A stretch of 64,000 nt of DNA from Hydrogenophaga palleronii NBRC 102513 (lineage in GTDB: Bacteria > Pseudomonadota > Gammaproteobacteria > Burkholderiales > Burkholderiaceae_C), in NCBI RefSeq assembly GCF_001571225.1, contig NZ_BCTJ01000009.1, forward strand, positions 1-64,000, in the 5' to 3' direction. Shown piece after piece: positions 10,117-18,606 of the stretch. Under the pieces are notes generated by a model that was not told the origin of the DNA, did not search any database, and saw nothing but the letters and a program-made list of their open reading frames with translations. Each line of letters begins with the position of its first letter. Within the stretch, counting starts at the first letter, position 1. Both the position numbers and the translations under genes were made by a program.

Positions 10117-10698
10117 ATGATAGGCAAGTTGACCGGTACCCTGCTGGAGAAAAACCCGCCCCAGATCCTGATGGACTGCCACGGCGTGGGTTATGAGGTG
10201 GACGTGCCCATGAGCACCTTCTACAACCTGCCCGCCACGGGCGAGAAGGTGGCGCTGCTCACGCACTTCGTGGTGCGCGAGGACGCGCAGATCCTCTATG
10301 GCTTCGGCACCGCGTCCGAACGTGAGGCTTTTCGCCAGCTGATCAAGATCAGCGGCGTCGGCCCGCGCACCGCACTCTCGGTGCTCTCGGGCATGAGCGT
10401 GGCCGACCTGGCGCAGGCGGTGAGTGCGCAGGAGAGCGGGCGTATCGTCAAGGTGCCCGGCATCGGCAAGAAGACCGCCGAACGCCTGTTGCTCGAACTC
10501 AAGGGCAAGCTCGGCGCCGACCTGAACCTCGCCCCCGGCGCCGGCCCGGCGCAGAGCGATGTGCAGAGCGATATCCAGCAGGCGCTGATGGCCCTGGGCT
10601 ACAGCGAGAAGGACGCCGCCGCGGCGCTGAAGGCGCTGCCGAAGGACGTGGGTGTGAGCGAAGGCATCAAGCTCGCGCTGAAAGCACTGGCGAAATAA
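10117..10698 (+). CDS. ruvA: Holliday junction branch migration protein RuvA
   Basis: A 193-aa DNA-binding subunit of the RuvABC resolvasome. It has an N-terminal OB domain ([19 protein letters not shown]), central HhH motifs ([18 protein letters not shown] and [19 protein letters not shown]) and a C-terminal RuvB-binding domain ([15 protein letters not shown]). It is followed directly by ruvB with no gap. Confidence 0.98.
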   Translation: MIGKLTGTLLEKNPPQILMDCHGVGYEVDVPMSTFYNLPATGEKVALLTHFVVREDAQILYGFGTASEREAFRQLIKISGVGPRTALSVLSGMSVADLAQAVSAQESGRIVKVPGIGKKTAERLLLELKGKLGADLNLAPGAGPAQSDVQSDIQQALMALGYSEKDAAAALKALPKDVGVSEGIKLALKALAK

Positions 10699-11751
10699 AT
10701 GAGCATCCAGACCGACGATTTCGCCCCCGCGCCGCGCGTGGTGTCCGCGGCCCCGGCGTCGCCGAAAGAAGAGGCGATCGAGCGTGCGCTGCGGCCCAAG
10801 TTGCTCGACGAGTACGTGGGCCAGGCCAAGGTGCGCGAGCAACTGGAAATCTTCATCGGCGCGGCGAAGAAGCGCCACGAGGCGCTCGATCACGTGCTGC
10901 TGTTCGGCCCGCCCGGCCTGGGCAAGACCACGCTGAGCCACATCATTGCGCAGGAACTCGGCGTGAACCTGCGCCAGACCAGCGGGCCGGTGCTGGAGAA
11001 GCCGAAGGACCTGGCGGCGCTGCTGACCAACCTCGAAGCCAATGACGTGCTGTTCATCGACGAGATCCACCGGCTCAGCCCGGTCGTCGAAGAAATCCTC
11101 TACCCCGCGCTGGAGGACTACCAGATCGACATCATGATCGGCGAGGGACCCGCGGCGCGCAGCATCAAGCTCGATCTGCAGCCCTTCACCCTGGTCGGCG
11201 CCACCACGCGCGCCGGCATGCTCACCAACCCGCTGCGCGACCGTTTCGGCATCGTGGCGCGGCTGGAGTTCTACACCTCGGAAGAGCTGGCGCGCATCGT
11301 CAAGCGCAGCGCCGGCCTGCTGAACGCGCCGATGGACGACGACGGCGGCTTCGAGATCGCGCGCCGTTCGCGCGGCACGCCCCGCATTGCCAACCGCCTG
11401 CTGCGCCGCGTGCGCGACTACGCGGAGGTGAAGGGCAGCGGCACCATCACGCAGGACATTGCCAACCGCGCGCTCGCCATGCTCGACGTGGATCCGCAGG
11501 GCTTCGACCTGATGGACCGCAAGCTGCTGGAGGCCGTGATCCACCGCTTCGACGGTGGCCCGGTGGGACTGGACAACATCGCCGCCAGCATCGGTGAAGA
11601 GCGCGACACGATCGAGGACGTGATCGAGCCCTATCTGATCCAGCAAGGTTTTCTGCAGCGCACGCCGCGCGGGCGCATCGCCACGCTGGCGGCGTACCGG
11701 CACCTCGGCGTGGCGCCACCGGCGTCGCCGAACGAGCTGTTTGCCGACTGA
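10699..11751 (+). CDS. ruvB: Holliday junction branch migration ATPase RuvB
   Basis: A 350-aa hexameric AAA+ motor that drives branch migration with RuvA. It shows Walker [14 protein letters not shown], Walker [11 protein letters not shown], sensor 1 [11 protein letters not shown] and the C-terminal winged helix ending [15 protein letters not shown]. Its ATG begins at the base after the ruvA stop, giving tight coupling. No LexA-box could be identified upstream of ruvA. Confidence 0.98.
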   Translation: MSIQTDDFAPAPRVVSAAPASPKEEAIERALRPKLLDEYVGQAKVREQLEIFIGAAKKRHEALDHVLLFGPPGLGKTTLSHIIAQELGVNLRQTSGPVLEKPKDLAALLTNLEANDVLFIDEIHRLSPVVEEILYPALEDYQIDIMIGEGPAARSIKLDLQPFTLVGATTRAGMLTNPLRDRFGIVARLEFYTSEELARIVKRSAGLLNAPMDDDGGFEIARRSRGTPRIANRLLRRVRDYAEVKGSGTITQDIANRALAMLDVDPQGFDLMDRKLLEAVIHRFDGGPVGLDNIAASIGEERDTIEDVIEPYLIQQGFLQRTPRGRIATLAAYRHLGVAPPASPNELFAD

Positions 11752-11810
11752 CCACACCCAAACAGCAAGCGGTTGAAAGCCGTTGGAAAACCGTTCAGGG
11801 GAGGGGCGAC

Positions 11811-13466
11811 ATGGATGAGCGCATGCGGCTGGCAACGGGCGATGGCCAGCAGGTATTTCGAGCGTCGTGGACCAGCAGCACGGTCTGGCTGGCGGCGTTC
11901 ATGGCCTTGCTGGCGGCGGGCTGTGTGGTGGGCGCGGTCGCGGCCGGCTCGCGTGGCGGCTGGATGTTCGCCGCCCTGGGCGTGTTTCTGGGCCTGATGG
12001 CCTGGCTGCTGCTCAAGCCCTTCCTCAGCGCGCACCCCATCCTCAGCGTTGGCGCCGACGGCATCGGGGGTTTCCTGCTCAAGGGCCAGACCATTCCCTG
12101 GAGCGACATGGACGATCTGCAGCACCTGCAGGTGCAGAACCTGGACCAGCTGCAGATCGTGTTGCACGAAGGCGCCGTGTCGCGGGCCGCCACGGCGAGC
12201 CTGTTCCACCGCGGTCTCAAGCGCGCCATCGTGCTCGGCCCGTTGCGCCGCAGCGAGCGCGCCATCGCGGCGCAGGCGGCGCTGCAAGCGTTTCGCCAGC
12301 ATGCCTCGCACCAGGCGCAGACGGTGCTGAATGGGCGCATGGAAGCGCTGCAGGCGCACGAGGCTTTTGAGGCGCGGCTGCGCAGCCTCACGCCGGTGCC
12401 CTGGGCGGTGTACCTGGTGATCGCCGTCAACGTTGCGGTGTGGCTGTTCAACCTGCTGGACGGCATGAGCCCGATGAAGCCGACCCCGGCCGAGCTGTTT
12501 GCCTGGGGCGCGAACTCCACCACCGCCGTGGTGCGCGACGGCGAGTACTGGCGGCTGTTCACGGCCACCGTGTTGCACGGCGGCGTGTTGCACCTGGGGC
12601 TGAACATGTTCGCGCTGTGGGACGCCGGCCGGCGCGTCTGCCGTTGGTATGGCAATGGCCAGTTCCTGCTCATCTACCTCGGCGCGGGCCTGGCGGGCAG
12701 CGCGCTCAGCCTGCATTTTTCGTCGCAGCAGGCGGTGTCGGTGGGCGCCTCGGGCGCGGTGTTCGGCGTGCTGGGTGCGCTGCTGGTGGGCGTGTACCAG
12801 CACCGTGCCAGCGTGCCCAAGGCGATGGCGACACAGCTGATGACCAGCCAGGGCGTGTTCGTGGCGCTCATGCTGGCGCAGGGATTTGCGCGCTCGGGCA
12901 TCGACAACGCCGCCCACGTGGGTGGCCTGCTGGCCGGCGCCTTGATGGCCTGGCTGCTGGTCGAGCAGATCGACGAGCAGGCCGGCGCGGCGCGGCGGCT
13001 GGGGCGCCAGGCCGTGTCCGTGCTGGCGGTGCTGCTGGTGGTCGGCGGACTGGTGACGACGGCGCGGCCGGGTGCAGACCACGGCGAGCTCTTCGCCACG
13101 CAGAGCGCGCTGGACGGTGTGTTGCCGCAGTTGCAGGCGGCAGAGAAAGCGCTGCAGGCCGACGTCGACGCACAAAGGGCCAGGCGCCTGAGCGAAGACG
13201 GCTTCATCGAGGCGCTGGAGCAGCGCCACATTCCGGCCTACACCGAGGTGGACGCTGCCTTCAAGGCCCTGGACAGCCGCCAGTTCACACCCATGCTCAC
13301 CGACCTCGCCGAGTTCCACGCCACCATGCTGGAGATCATGACGCTGGAGGTGGCTCAGTACCGCAGCACCGCGCCGTCCGCACAAACGCGTGCGCGGCTG
13401 AACGAACTGGCGGCGCGGCTCGATCCGATCAGGGCGCGGCTGCGCGCGGAGGGGGATCGGGAGTAA
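11811..13466 (+). CDS. Rhomboid intramembrane serine protease with extra N- and C-terminal domains
   Basis: A 551-aa protein. Two helices near residues 22-68 precede a short PH-like cytoplasmic part. The rhomboid core runs from about residue 200 to 390: GEYWRLFTATVLHGGVLHLG with the HxxxN element, the catalytic Ser314 in GASGAVFG, and the catalytic His369 in NAAHVGG. A 150-residue alpha-helical tail follows the last membrane helix. Rhomboids cleave transmembrane segments of substrate proteins; the substrate is unknown. A typical core rhomboid is about 200-280 aa, so the flanking domains are additions. Confidence 0.92.
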   Translation: MDERMRLATGDGQQVFRASWTSSTVWLAAFMALLAAGCVVGAVAAGSRGGWMFAALGVFLGLMAWLLLKPFLSAHPILSVGADGIGGFLLKGQTIPWSDMDDLQHLQVQNLDQLQIVLHEGAVSRAATASLFHRGLKRAIVLGPLRRSERAIAAQAALQAFRQHASHQAQTVLNGRMEALQAHEAFEARLRSLTPVPWAVYLVIAVNVAVWLFNLLDGMSPMKPTPAELFAWGANSTTAVVRDGEYWRLFTATVLHGGVLHLGLNMFALWDAGRRVCRWYGNGQFLLIYLGAGLAGSALSLHFSSQQAVSVGASGAVFGVLGALLVGVYQHRASVPKAMATQLMTSQGVFVALMLAQGFARSGIDNAAHVGGLLAGALMAWLLVEQIDEQAGAARRLGRQAVSVLAVLLVVGGLVTTARPGADHGELFATQSALDGVLPQLQAAEKALQADVDAQRARRLSEDGFIEALEQRHIPAYTEVDAAFKALDSRQFTPMLTDLAEFHATMLEIMTLEVAQYRSTAPSAQTRARLNELAARLDPIRARLRAEGDRE

Positions 13467-13533
13467 AGCCTGGCGCGCCCGATTGTCGATGCCGAGCCTT
13501 GTGATTTCTCCAGTCCGAACTTTCAGCACCCTC

Positions 13534-14598
13534 ATGTCCATCGACCGAAGAAAGCTTTTGCTGGCAGGTGCCGGCCTGCCGTTCGTGGCGTCCTGCGCCA
13601 GCGACATCACCCTGCTGCGCGACAAGCCGCCCGAGGTTCTGGCCACGGACTTGAAGGTCTGCTCCGCCGCGTATGTCGTCTTGCGCGCGGGCATACCGGG
13701 CAGCCCGGTGCTTGTCTCCGGCTGCGCCGATGCCACGGCGCAGGCAGACGCCGTCTTCCAGGCCGCGTCCCTGACCAAACCCGTGGTGGCTTATGCGGCG
13801 CTGCGCCTGGCACTCGCCGGCCAGCTCGATCTCGACGCGCCGGTGTCCCGATACCTTCCCAATGGCTACAAGCACTTTCAGAGCCCGTTGAAGCGGGGCC
13901 CCGGCGACGCACACGATCAGGTGCCCGGCAGCGTGCTCCGGCGTGTCTCGGTGGCCCAGTTGCTCAACCACAGCGCCGGCTTTCCGAACTGGTCCGGCAA
14001 GCCCCTCGCTTTTGAGTTTGACCCTGGCCAACGCTGGGGCTACTCCGGCGAGGGCTTCGTTCTGCTGCAGAGCGTGATCGAGTCCATCGGCCAGATGGAC
14101 CTGGCGGCCCATGTCGAGCAGCAGGTGTTCCAGCCGCTGGGCATGGCCGATTCGAGCCTGGTGTGGCGCGACGATCTTGAAGCCCGCGCCGTGCACGGCT
14201 TCTCGGCGTTGGGCTTTCGGCAGCGGGTGCGCTTCCCCAGCGCATTGGCGGCCGCCTCGATGCTCACCACGGCGGCCGACTATGCACGCTTCATGTCGGC
14301 GCTGCTGGCCAACGAGCCGCTCCTGTCGCTGACCCTGAGCAAGCCGATTGACGTGGACGGACCGCTTGGCCTGCAGTGGGGTCTCGGCTGGGGGATCGAG
14401 CGGACAGAGGGCGGGCCCTGTCTCTGGCAATGGGGCAACAACCCCGGGTTTCGCGCGTTTGCGATGGCATCTGCCTCATCGCGAGACGGCTTCGTGGTGT
14501 TCACCAACAGCGATGCAGGCATGCCGCTGGCGGCGTCCATCGCGCAGCGTGTCCTGCCGGGGGAGCACAACGCCTTTCGTTTCTCCTGGGTGGCCTGA
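13534..14598 (+). CDS. Serine hydrolase, class C beta-lactamase fold, exported lipoprotein
   Basis: A 354-aa enzyme of the beta-lactamase/DD-peptidase-like esterase group. The nucleophile motif SxxK is SLTK, the second motif is YSGEG in the YxN position, and the third element is likely HGF or WGNN in the C-terminal part. The N terminus has twin arginines (DRRKLLLAG) and a lipobox-like VASC, so it is probably a Tat-exported lipoprotein. The ATG at 13534 is chosen because it starts this signal. The substrate is unknown and drug resistance should not be inferred from this fold alone. Confidence 0.88.
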   Translation: MSIDRRKLLLAGAGLPFVASCASDITLLRDKPPEVLATDLKVCSAAYVVLRAGIPGSPVLVSGCADATAQADAVFQAASLTKPVVAYAALRLALAGQLDLDAPVSRYLPNGYKHFQSPLKRGPGDAHDQVPGSVLRRVSVAQLLNHSAGFPNWSGKPLAFEFDPGQRWGYSGEGFVLLQSVIESIGQMDLAAHVEQQVFQPLGMADSSLVWRDDLEARAVHGFSALGFRQRVRFPSALAAASMLTTAADYARFMSALLANEPLLSLTLSKPIDVDGPLGLQWGLGWGIERTEGGPCLWQWGNNPGFRAFAMASASSRDGFVVFTNSDAGMPLAASIAQRVLPGEHNAFRFSWVA

Positions 14599-14633
14599 CG
14601 GCCACGAGACAGGCGCGTCCCGCCAGGCATCCC

Positions 14634-14969
14634 GTGTTCGTTTTACCCGCGCTCATCATTCCGCTGGTCTTTGGCCTCGCCCTCTATCGGCTGTACCAGG
14701 TTCCGCGCCGGCTGTGGTCGGGCGAGTTGCAACTGCCCGGCGCAAGGAACCGCCTCCTGCACGCCGCCACCATCGCGGCCTACCTGGTGTTGTTGGTCTG
14801 CACCCTGGCGCTGGGCGTTGCGCTGGCTCGGGCCCTGCTGGTGGCGGAGGATCGCCTGTCTGCCTACTGGACGCTGCTGGCCTACATGGCGGCCTATCCG
14901 CTGGTGTACATCGGCGTGGCCTGGGTCTTCTACTACGGGCTCAAGCCCGCGTCACCGCCCCGCCGCTGA
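14634..14969 (+). CDS. Small three-helix membrane protein
   Basis: A 111-aa protein of unknown function with a GTG start, about 35 bp after the serine hydrolase. Three hydrophobic segments are visible: residues 1-20, about 43-70, and about 80-101 (LLAYMAAYPLVYIGVAWVFY). It is probably cotranscribed with the hydrolase. Its last 18 bases overlap the 3' end of the convergent fusion gene. No family was recognised. Confidence 0.7.
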   Translation: MFVLPALIIPLVFGLALYRLYQVPRRLWSGELQLPGARNRLLHAATIAAYLVLLVCTLALGVALARALLVAEDRLSAYWTLLAYMAAYPLVYIGVAWVFYYGLKPASPPRR

Positions 14970-16721
14970 GTTCGTGACCGAGCTGGGCGCTTCAGGCACG
15001 GCGCCGATGCCCGCCAGGCCGCGCAGCATCCCGACCACGATCAGCACCTGCGCCGCGTAGTAAGTGCCGAGCACCCACACCTGCGACATCGGCAGCGGCG
15101 ACACGAAGCGGTTCGTGGCCAGCAGCGCATCGCTCAACATGAAGAAGACGGTGCTGATGGCCACCGCCACCGCCGCGTGGTTGCGCAAGTGCAGCGCGCG
15201 GCCCATGGCCTGCGCGGCCATCAGCGCGATCACCAGCACATAGGCCGCCACCGGCCCGCGCAGTGCCGCCGGCAGGCCACCTAGCCAGAGAAAGGCGTAC
15301 ATCACCACGCCCATGCCCACGGTGGCCGCGAGCACGCGCCGGTTGGCGAACCAGGGCGCGTCTTGTCGGAACAGGGCGATGTAGGCCAGGTGGGCGATGA
15401 GGAAAGACGCCAGGCCCGGGATGAAGAAGCCCGGGAACATCAGGAAGGCATCACCCGCGAGCGAGGCCACCAGCGCGCCCAGCAGCAGCCAGTGGGCGCG
15501 CCGCAGTCCGCCCCGGTTCCGCGCATGCGCAACCACCACGGCCAGGGCGATCAGCATGGTCAGCGGTTTGAAGACGCGGTGCAGCTCGATCGCGCCCAGT
15601 GCAGCGCTGGCCATGGACAGCGCGCCGCTTTCGATCATCAACGCCTCGCCAATCGAGATGCGGCCCTGCATCACAGCGCCGATGCTCCACAGCGCCACCA
15701 GCAGCACTGTGAACACCACCGCGCTGCGCGCCAGTGGCCAACCGTCGGCGACCCACAGGAACGCCGCCACGCCGGCCAGCATCAGCAGGAACTGCAGGCC
15801 GGCAAACACCTGCATCGTGCGCGTCATCGGTGGTGCGTAGGCCTGCACGGTGTGGATGTTGAAGGCCGGTGAAGGGAAGCGCTCCGCCACGTCGGCCGGC
15901 CGCCAGCCCGGGGGCTTGAGCCACACGCGCAGCTTGTCGGCCCAGCGTCGCGTGTGCCACGCATCTTTCAACAGGCCCCAGTACACCTCGCCGTTGGCCC
16001 ACAGCGGGTCCCAGCTCTGCAGCGGCTTGCGCGTGCCGTAGACGCACTTTTCGTCTTCTTCCTGGAAGCTGCCGAACAGCCGGTCCCAGACGATCAGGAT
16101 GCCGCCGTAGTTGCGGTCCAGGTAACGGTCGTTCACCGCGTGGTGCACGCGGTGGTTGGAAGGGCTGCAGAACCAGCGGTCGAACCAACCGAGCTTGCCC
16201 ACCTGTTCGGTGTGCACCCAGAACTGGTAGAGCAGGTCGATCAGCGCGACCACGCCGAACACCAGCGGCGGCACACCGGCCACGGCCATGGGCAGGTAGA
16301 ACACCCAGCCGAGCAGTGCACCCGAACTGGTCTGGCGCAGCGCGGTGGAGAGGTTGTAGTCCTGGCTCTGGTGGTGCACCACGTGCGCGGCCCAGAACAC
16401 GGCGCTCTCATGCCCGGTGCGGTGCAGCCAGTAGTAGCAGAAGTCGTAGAACACCAGCGCGACGAGCCAGCCGGCCCAGCTGGTCCAGAACGGGTGGTCG
16501 GGCCAGATCGCCACCGCCGAGTACACGGCGGTGTACAGGCCCACGCGCAGCAGCCGCGTGAACACCGCACTGATCTGGCTCAGCATGCCCAGGCCGATGC
16601 TGGTGATGGCGTCGTCGAGCCGGTAGGTATTGCGCTGGCGCCGCCGGCCGATGGTGTATTCGAGCGCGATCAGCACGAAGAACACCGGCGCGGCCAGCAC
16701 GATGATCTGGCTCGGGCTCAC
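14952..16721 (-). CDS. Fatty-acid-hydroxylase (AGMO/sterol desaturase type) fused to lysoplasmalogenase (YhhN/TMEM86 type)
   Basis: A 589-aa polytopic membrane protein with two enzyme domains. The first (about residues 85-225) has the histidine-rich di-iron motifs HRTGH (100-104), HVVHH (113-117), H170 and NHRVHH (189-194) of the fatty acid hydroxylase superfamily, which includes alkylglycerol monooxygenase. The second (about 385-575) is a YhhN-family domain recognised by SLAGDAFLMFPGFF and GLASFLIAHLAYIALF; family members such as TMEM86B hydrolyse the vinyl-ether bond of lysoplasmalogens. Both activities cleave ether lipids, so the chain is inferred to be an ether-lipid degrading enzyme. It is transcribed alone, away from the aldolase operon. 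Confidence 0.88.
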   Translation of the reverse strand: MSPSQIIVLAAPVFFVLIALEYTIGRRRQRNTYRLDDAITSIGLGMLSQISAVFTRLLRVGLYTAVYSAVAIWPDHPFWTSWAGWLVALVFYDFCYYWLHRTGHESAVFWAAHVVHHQSQDYNLSTALRQTSSGALLGWVFYLPMAVAGVPPLVFGVVALIDLLYQFWVHTEQVGKLGWFDRWFCSPSNHRVHHAVNDRYLDRNYGGILIVWDRLFGSFQEEDEKCVYGTRKPLQSWDPLWANGEVYWGLLKDAWHTRRWADKLRVWLKPPGWRPADVAERFPSPAFNIHTVQAYAPPMTRTMQVFAGLQFLLMLAGVAAFLWVADGWPLARSAVVFTVLLVALWSIGAVMQGRISIGEALMIESGALSMASAALGAIELHRVFKPLTMLIALAVVVAHARNRGGLRRAHWLLLGALVASLAGDAFLMFPGFFIPGLASFLIAHLAYIALFRQDAPWFANRRVLAATVGMGVVMYAFLWLGGLPAALRGPVAAYVLVIALMAAQAMGRALHLRNHAAVAVAISTVFFMLSDALLATNRFVSPLPMSQVWVLGTYYAAQVLIVVGMLRGLAGIGAVPEAPSSVTNSAAGR

Positions 16722-16855
16722 GGGAGGCAGGGGAGGGGGCTGCGGCGCATGCGCGCATTGTGGGCCGAACCAAGCGATGGGAAGGCTGGCATCAACCCCT
16801 AGACCTTTGCCGGTCGGCTGTCGGCTGTCGGGTCCTGGCCGATGGTGGTCACTGT

Positions 16856-16884
16856 CAAATTTTTTCTAATAGAAGAGAAATTTG
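16856..16884. promoter_or_regulatory. AT-rich dyad upstream of the aldolase operon
   Basis: Perfect 7-bp arms caaattt (16856-16862) and aaatttg (16878-16884) form a 29-bp dyad centred 97 bp before the aldolase start. A related dyad lies about 106 bp before the Bug receptor gene at 20319-20345, and both are followed by a similar T-rich stretch. A LysR-type binding site is inferred. Confidence 0.5.
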
Positions 16885-16928
16885 TTTAGCTTATTTTTTC
16901 TGACGGCAACCCCTACATTTGCGCCCAG

Positions 16929-16944
16929 GTTGACACCGGTCAAC
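16929..16944 (+). promoter_or_regulatory. Inverted repeat GTTGAC-N4-GTCAAC in the aldolase leader
   Basis: Perfect 6-bp arms lie 22 bp before the aldolase ATG and just before the acaggag ribosome-binding site. It could be an operator or a small leader hairpin; nothing else identifies the binding protein. Confidence 0.35.
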
Positions 16945-16966
16945 TGCACAGACACAGGAGACTTGA

Positions 16967-17743
16967 ATGCGGGCCAATTCCATGAAATCCATTTGGGCAC
17001 GTGATGGCGTGGTGGTGAGCGGCTGGCTGTCCATCCCCTCGCCATTTACGGCCGAGGTGTTGGGACACCAGGGTTATGACGTCGTCACGCTGGATTTGCA
17101 GCACGGCATGATCAGTTTCGAGCAGATGCTGCACATGTTCCAGGCGCTGTCGTCCACCCCCGCCATGCCGATGGCGCGCCTGGCTGCCAACGACCCCACG
17201 CACATCGGCCGCGTGCTCGATGCCGGCGCGTACAGCGTCATCTGTCCCATGATCAACAGCGCGAAAGAGGCTCAGGCCTTCGTCAGCGCCTGCCGCTACT
17301 ATCCGCACGGCGTGCGCTCCTATGCCCCGGTGCGGGGGCAGATCTATGGCGGGCCAGACTATTTCCCCAAGGCCAACGACGAGATCGTGAAACTCGCGAT
17401 GGTGGAGACGCGCGCCGGTTTTGACGCGCTGGATGAAATCCTGGAGGTTGAAGGGCTGGACGGCATCTTCATCGGACCGAACGACCTGGCGATCGCCTTT
17501 GGCTGCCCGCCGGTGAGCGAGTCGGACCACGCCGAGGTTCGCGACGCGATCGCCTCCATCTGTGAGCGCACGCGGGCCGCCGGCAAGGTGGCGGGTATCC
17601 TCTGCTCGGGGCCGCAGGCAGCGCTCAAGCGCGTCGAGCAGGGCTTCCGCTTCGTCTCGGTGGGCGGCGACATCTTCATGCTGACGCAAGCCGCCAAGAA
17701 CTCGGTGGCGGCGTTCCGCGAGGGGCTGCGTGCCGGGGCCTGA
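16967..17743 (+). CDS. HpcH/HpaI family aldolase
   Basis: A 258-aa class II pyruvate-type aldolase that splits 4-hydroxy-2-oxo acids into pyruvate and an aldehyde. Typical segments are DVVTLDLQHGMISFEQ, ARLAANDPTHIGRVLDAGA, GVRSYAPVRGQIYGG, the metal-binding MVETRAG and IFIGPNDLAIAFG. The length fits the family. It has a good ribosome-binding site (caggag) and begins a three-gene plus-strand operon with an SDR and an amidohydrolase. The context suggests a terminal step of sugar-acid or aromatic-derived acid breakdown; the substrate is not known. Confidence 0.93.
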   Translation: MRANSMKSIWARDGVVVSGWLSIPSPFTAEVLGHQGYDVVTLDLQHGMISFEQMLHMFQALSSTPAMPMARLAANDPTHIGRVLDAGAYSVICPMINSAKEAQAFVSACRYYPHGVRSYAPVRGQIYGGPDYFPKANDEIVKLAMVETRAGFDALDEILEVEGLDGIFIGPNDLAIAFGCPPVSESDHAEVRDAIASICERTRAAGKVAGILCSGPQAALKRVEQGFRFVSVGGDIFMLTQAAKNSVAAFREGLRAGA

Positions 17744-17769
17744 TCTTTTCTGGAATCTGTAGGAACGGC

Positions 17770-18606
17770 ATGCAGCATCGCTTTGACAACCGGACGGTCG
17801 TCGTCGTCTCGATCTCGAACCAGGGTGGCGGCGCGTTTGGTGTGGCCGGCGGCGCACGCAACCTGCATGTGGGCGCGGTGTGCGCGCGTGCATTCGCGCA
17901 GGCTGGCGCCCATGTCTGGCTGGTGGACGATGACGTGCCCGCGCTGGAGGCGCTGGTGGCAGAAATCCGTGCACCGGGAGGCCGGGTCGATGTGCTGATG
18001 GCCGACCCCTGTGATGCATCCGCACTGGCCGCTGCCGTGGCGCGCGCGGGGGAGGCGCTGGGGCCGGTGCACGCGCTGATCAACAGCCATTTCGAGTCGG
18101 TGATGGGCACGGTGGAAGGCTCGTCGCCAGCCGAGTGGCTGCGAGCGGTCACGGTCAACCTGCTGGGTCCGGTGCATGCCACGCAGGCCTTTCTGCCTTT
18201 GCTCAAGCGCGCGGGGGCTACAGAGGGTGGTGCAAGCATCGTGCACATCGGCTCGATCGACGGGAGTCTGGGCAACCCCCAGATCCCGGCGTATTCGGCG
18301 GCCAAAGGCGGTCTGGTGCCCCTCACCCACGTGATGGCGGACGAGTTCGCCGTGCATGGCATCCGTGTCAACTGCGTGGCGCGCGCCATGATGGTGGAGC
18401 GCGACGCAGCGCCGCACGCGCGGTTTGCACCGCTGGTGGCGCAGACACCGATGGGGCGGCCCGCCTACCCCGACGAACTGGCCGCCGCGGTCTGCTTTCT
18501 GGCGTCCGAGACGTCCTCGTACATCAATGGGGTTGTGCTGCCCGTCGACGGAGGCCGAAGCGGCATCACGCCCGGCACACGCCGCCCCTCTCAGGAACCC
18601 ACATGA
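17770..18606 (+). CDS. SDR family oxidoreductase with altered nucleotide-binding loop
   Basis: A 278-aa short-chain dehydrogenase. The catalytic Tyr175 and Lys179 sit in YSAAKGG, preceded by the catalytic serine in GSIDGSLG. The C-terminal SSYINGVVLPVDGG is classic. The N-terminal TGxxxGIG loop is not canonical: the equivalent stretch reads SISNQGGGAFGVAGGARNLH, with an apparent insertion, so cofactor binding may differ. It probably oxidises a sugar or hydroxy acid in the pathway of its neighbours. It overlaps the amidohydrolase start (ATGA). Confidence 0.88.
   Translation: MQHRFDNRTVVVVSISNQGGGAFGVAGGARNLHVGAVCARAFAQAGAHVWLVDDDVPALEALVAEIRAPGGRVDVLMADPCDASALAAAVARAGEALGPVHALINSHFESVMGTVEGSSPAEWLRAVTVNLLGPVHATQAFLPLLKRAGATEGGASIVHIGSIDGSLGNPQIPAYSAAKGGLVPLTHVMADEFAVHGIRVNCVARAMMVERDAAPHARFAPLVAQTPMGRPAYPDELAAAVCFLASETSSYINGVVLPVDGGRSGITPGTRRPSQEPT

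Larger units (their letters stand above)
16722..16966. other. 245-bp divergent intergenic region
   Basis: It separates the fusion gene (minus) from the aldolase operon (plus). The right half is strikingly AT-rich for this genome and contains the two dyads listed separately. A short tandem (gtcggct twice) lies near 16813-16827. No small gene is seen. Confidence 0.6.

Noticed and set aside
13534..14598. Antibiotic-resistance beta-lactamase
   Set aside because: Only the general serine-hydrolase fold is seen; many such proteins are esterases or peptidases.
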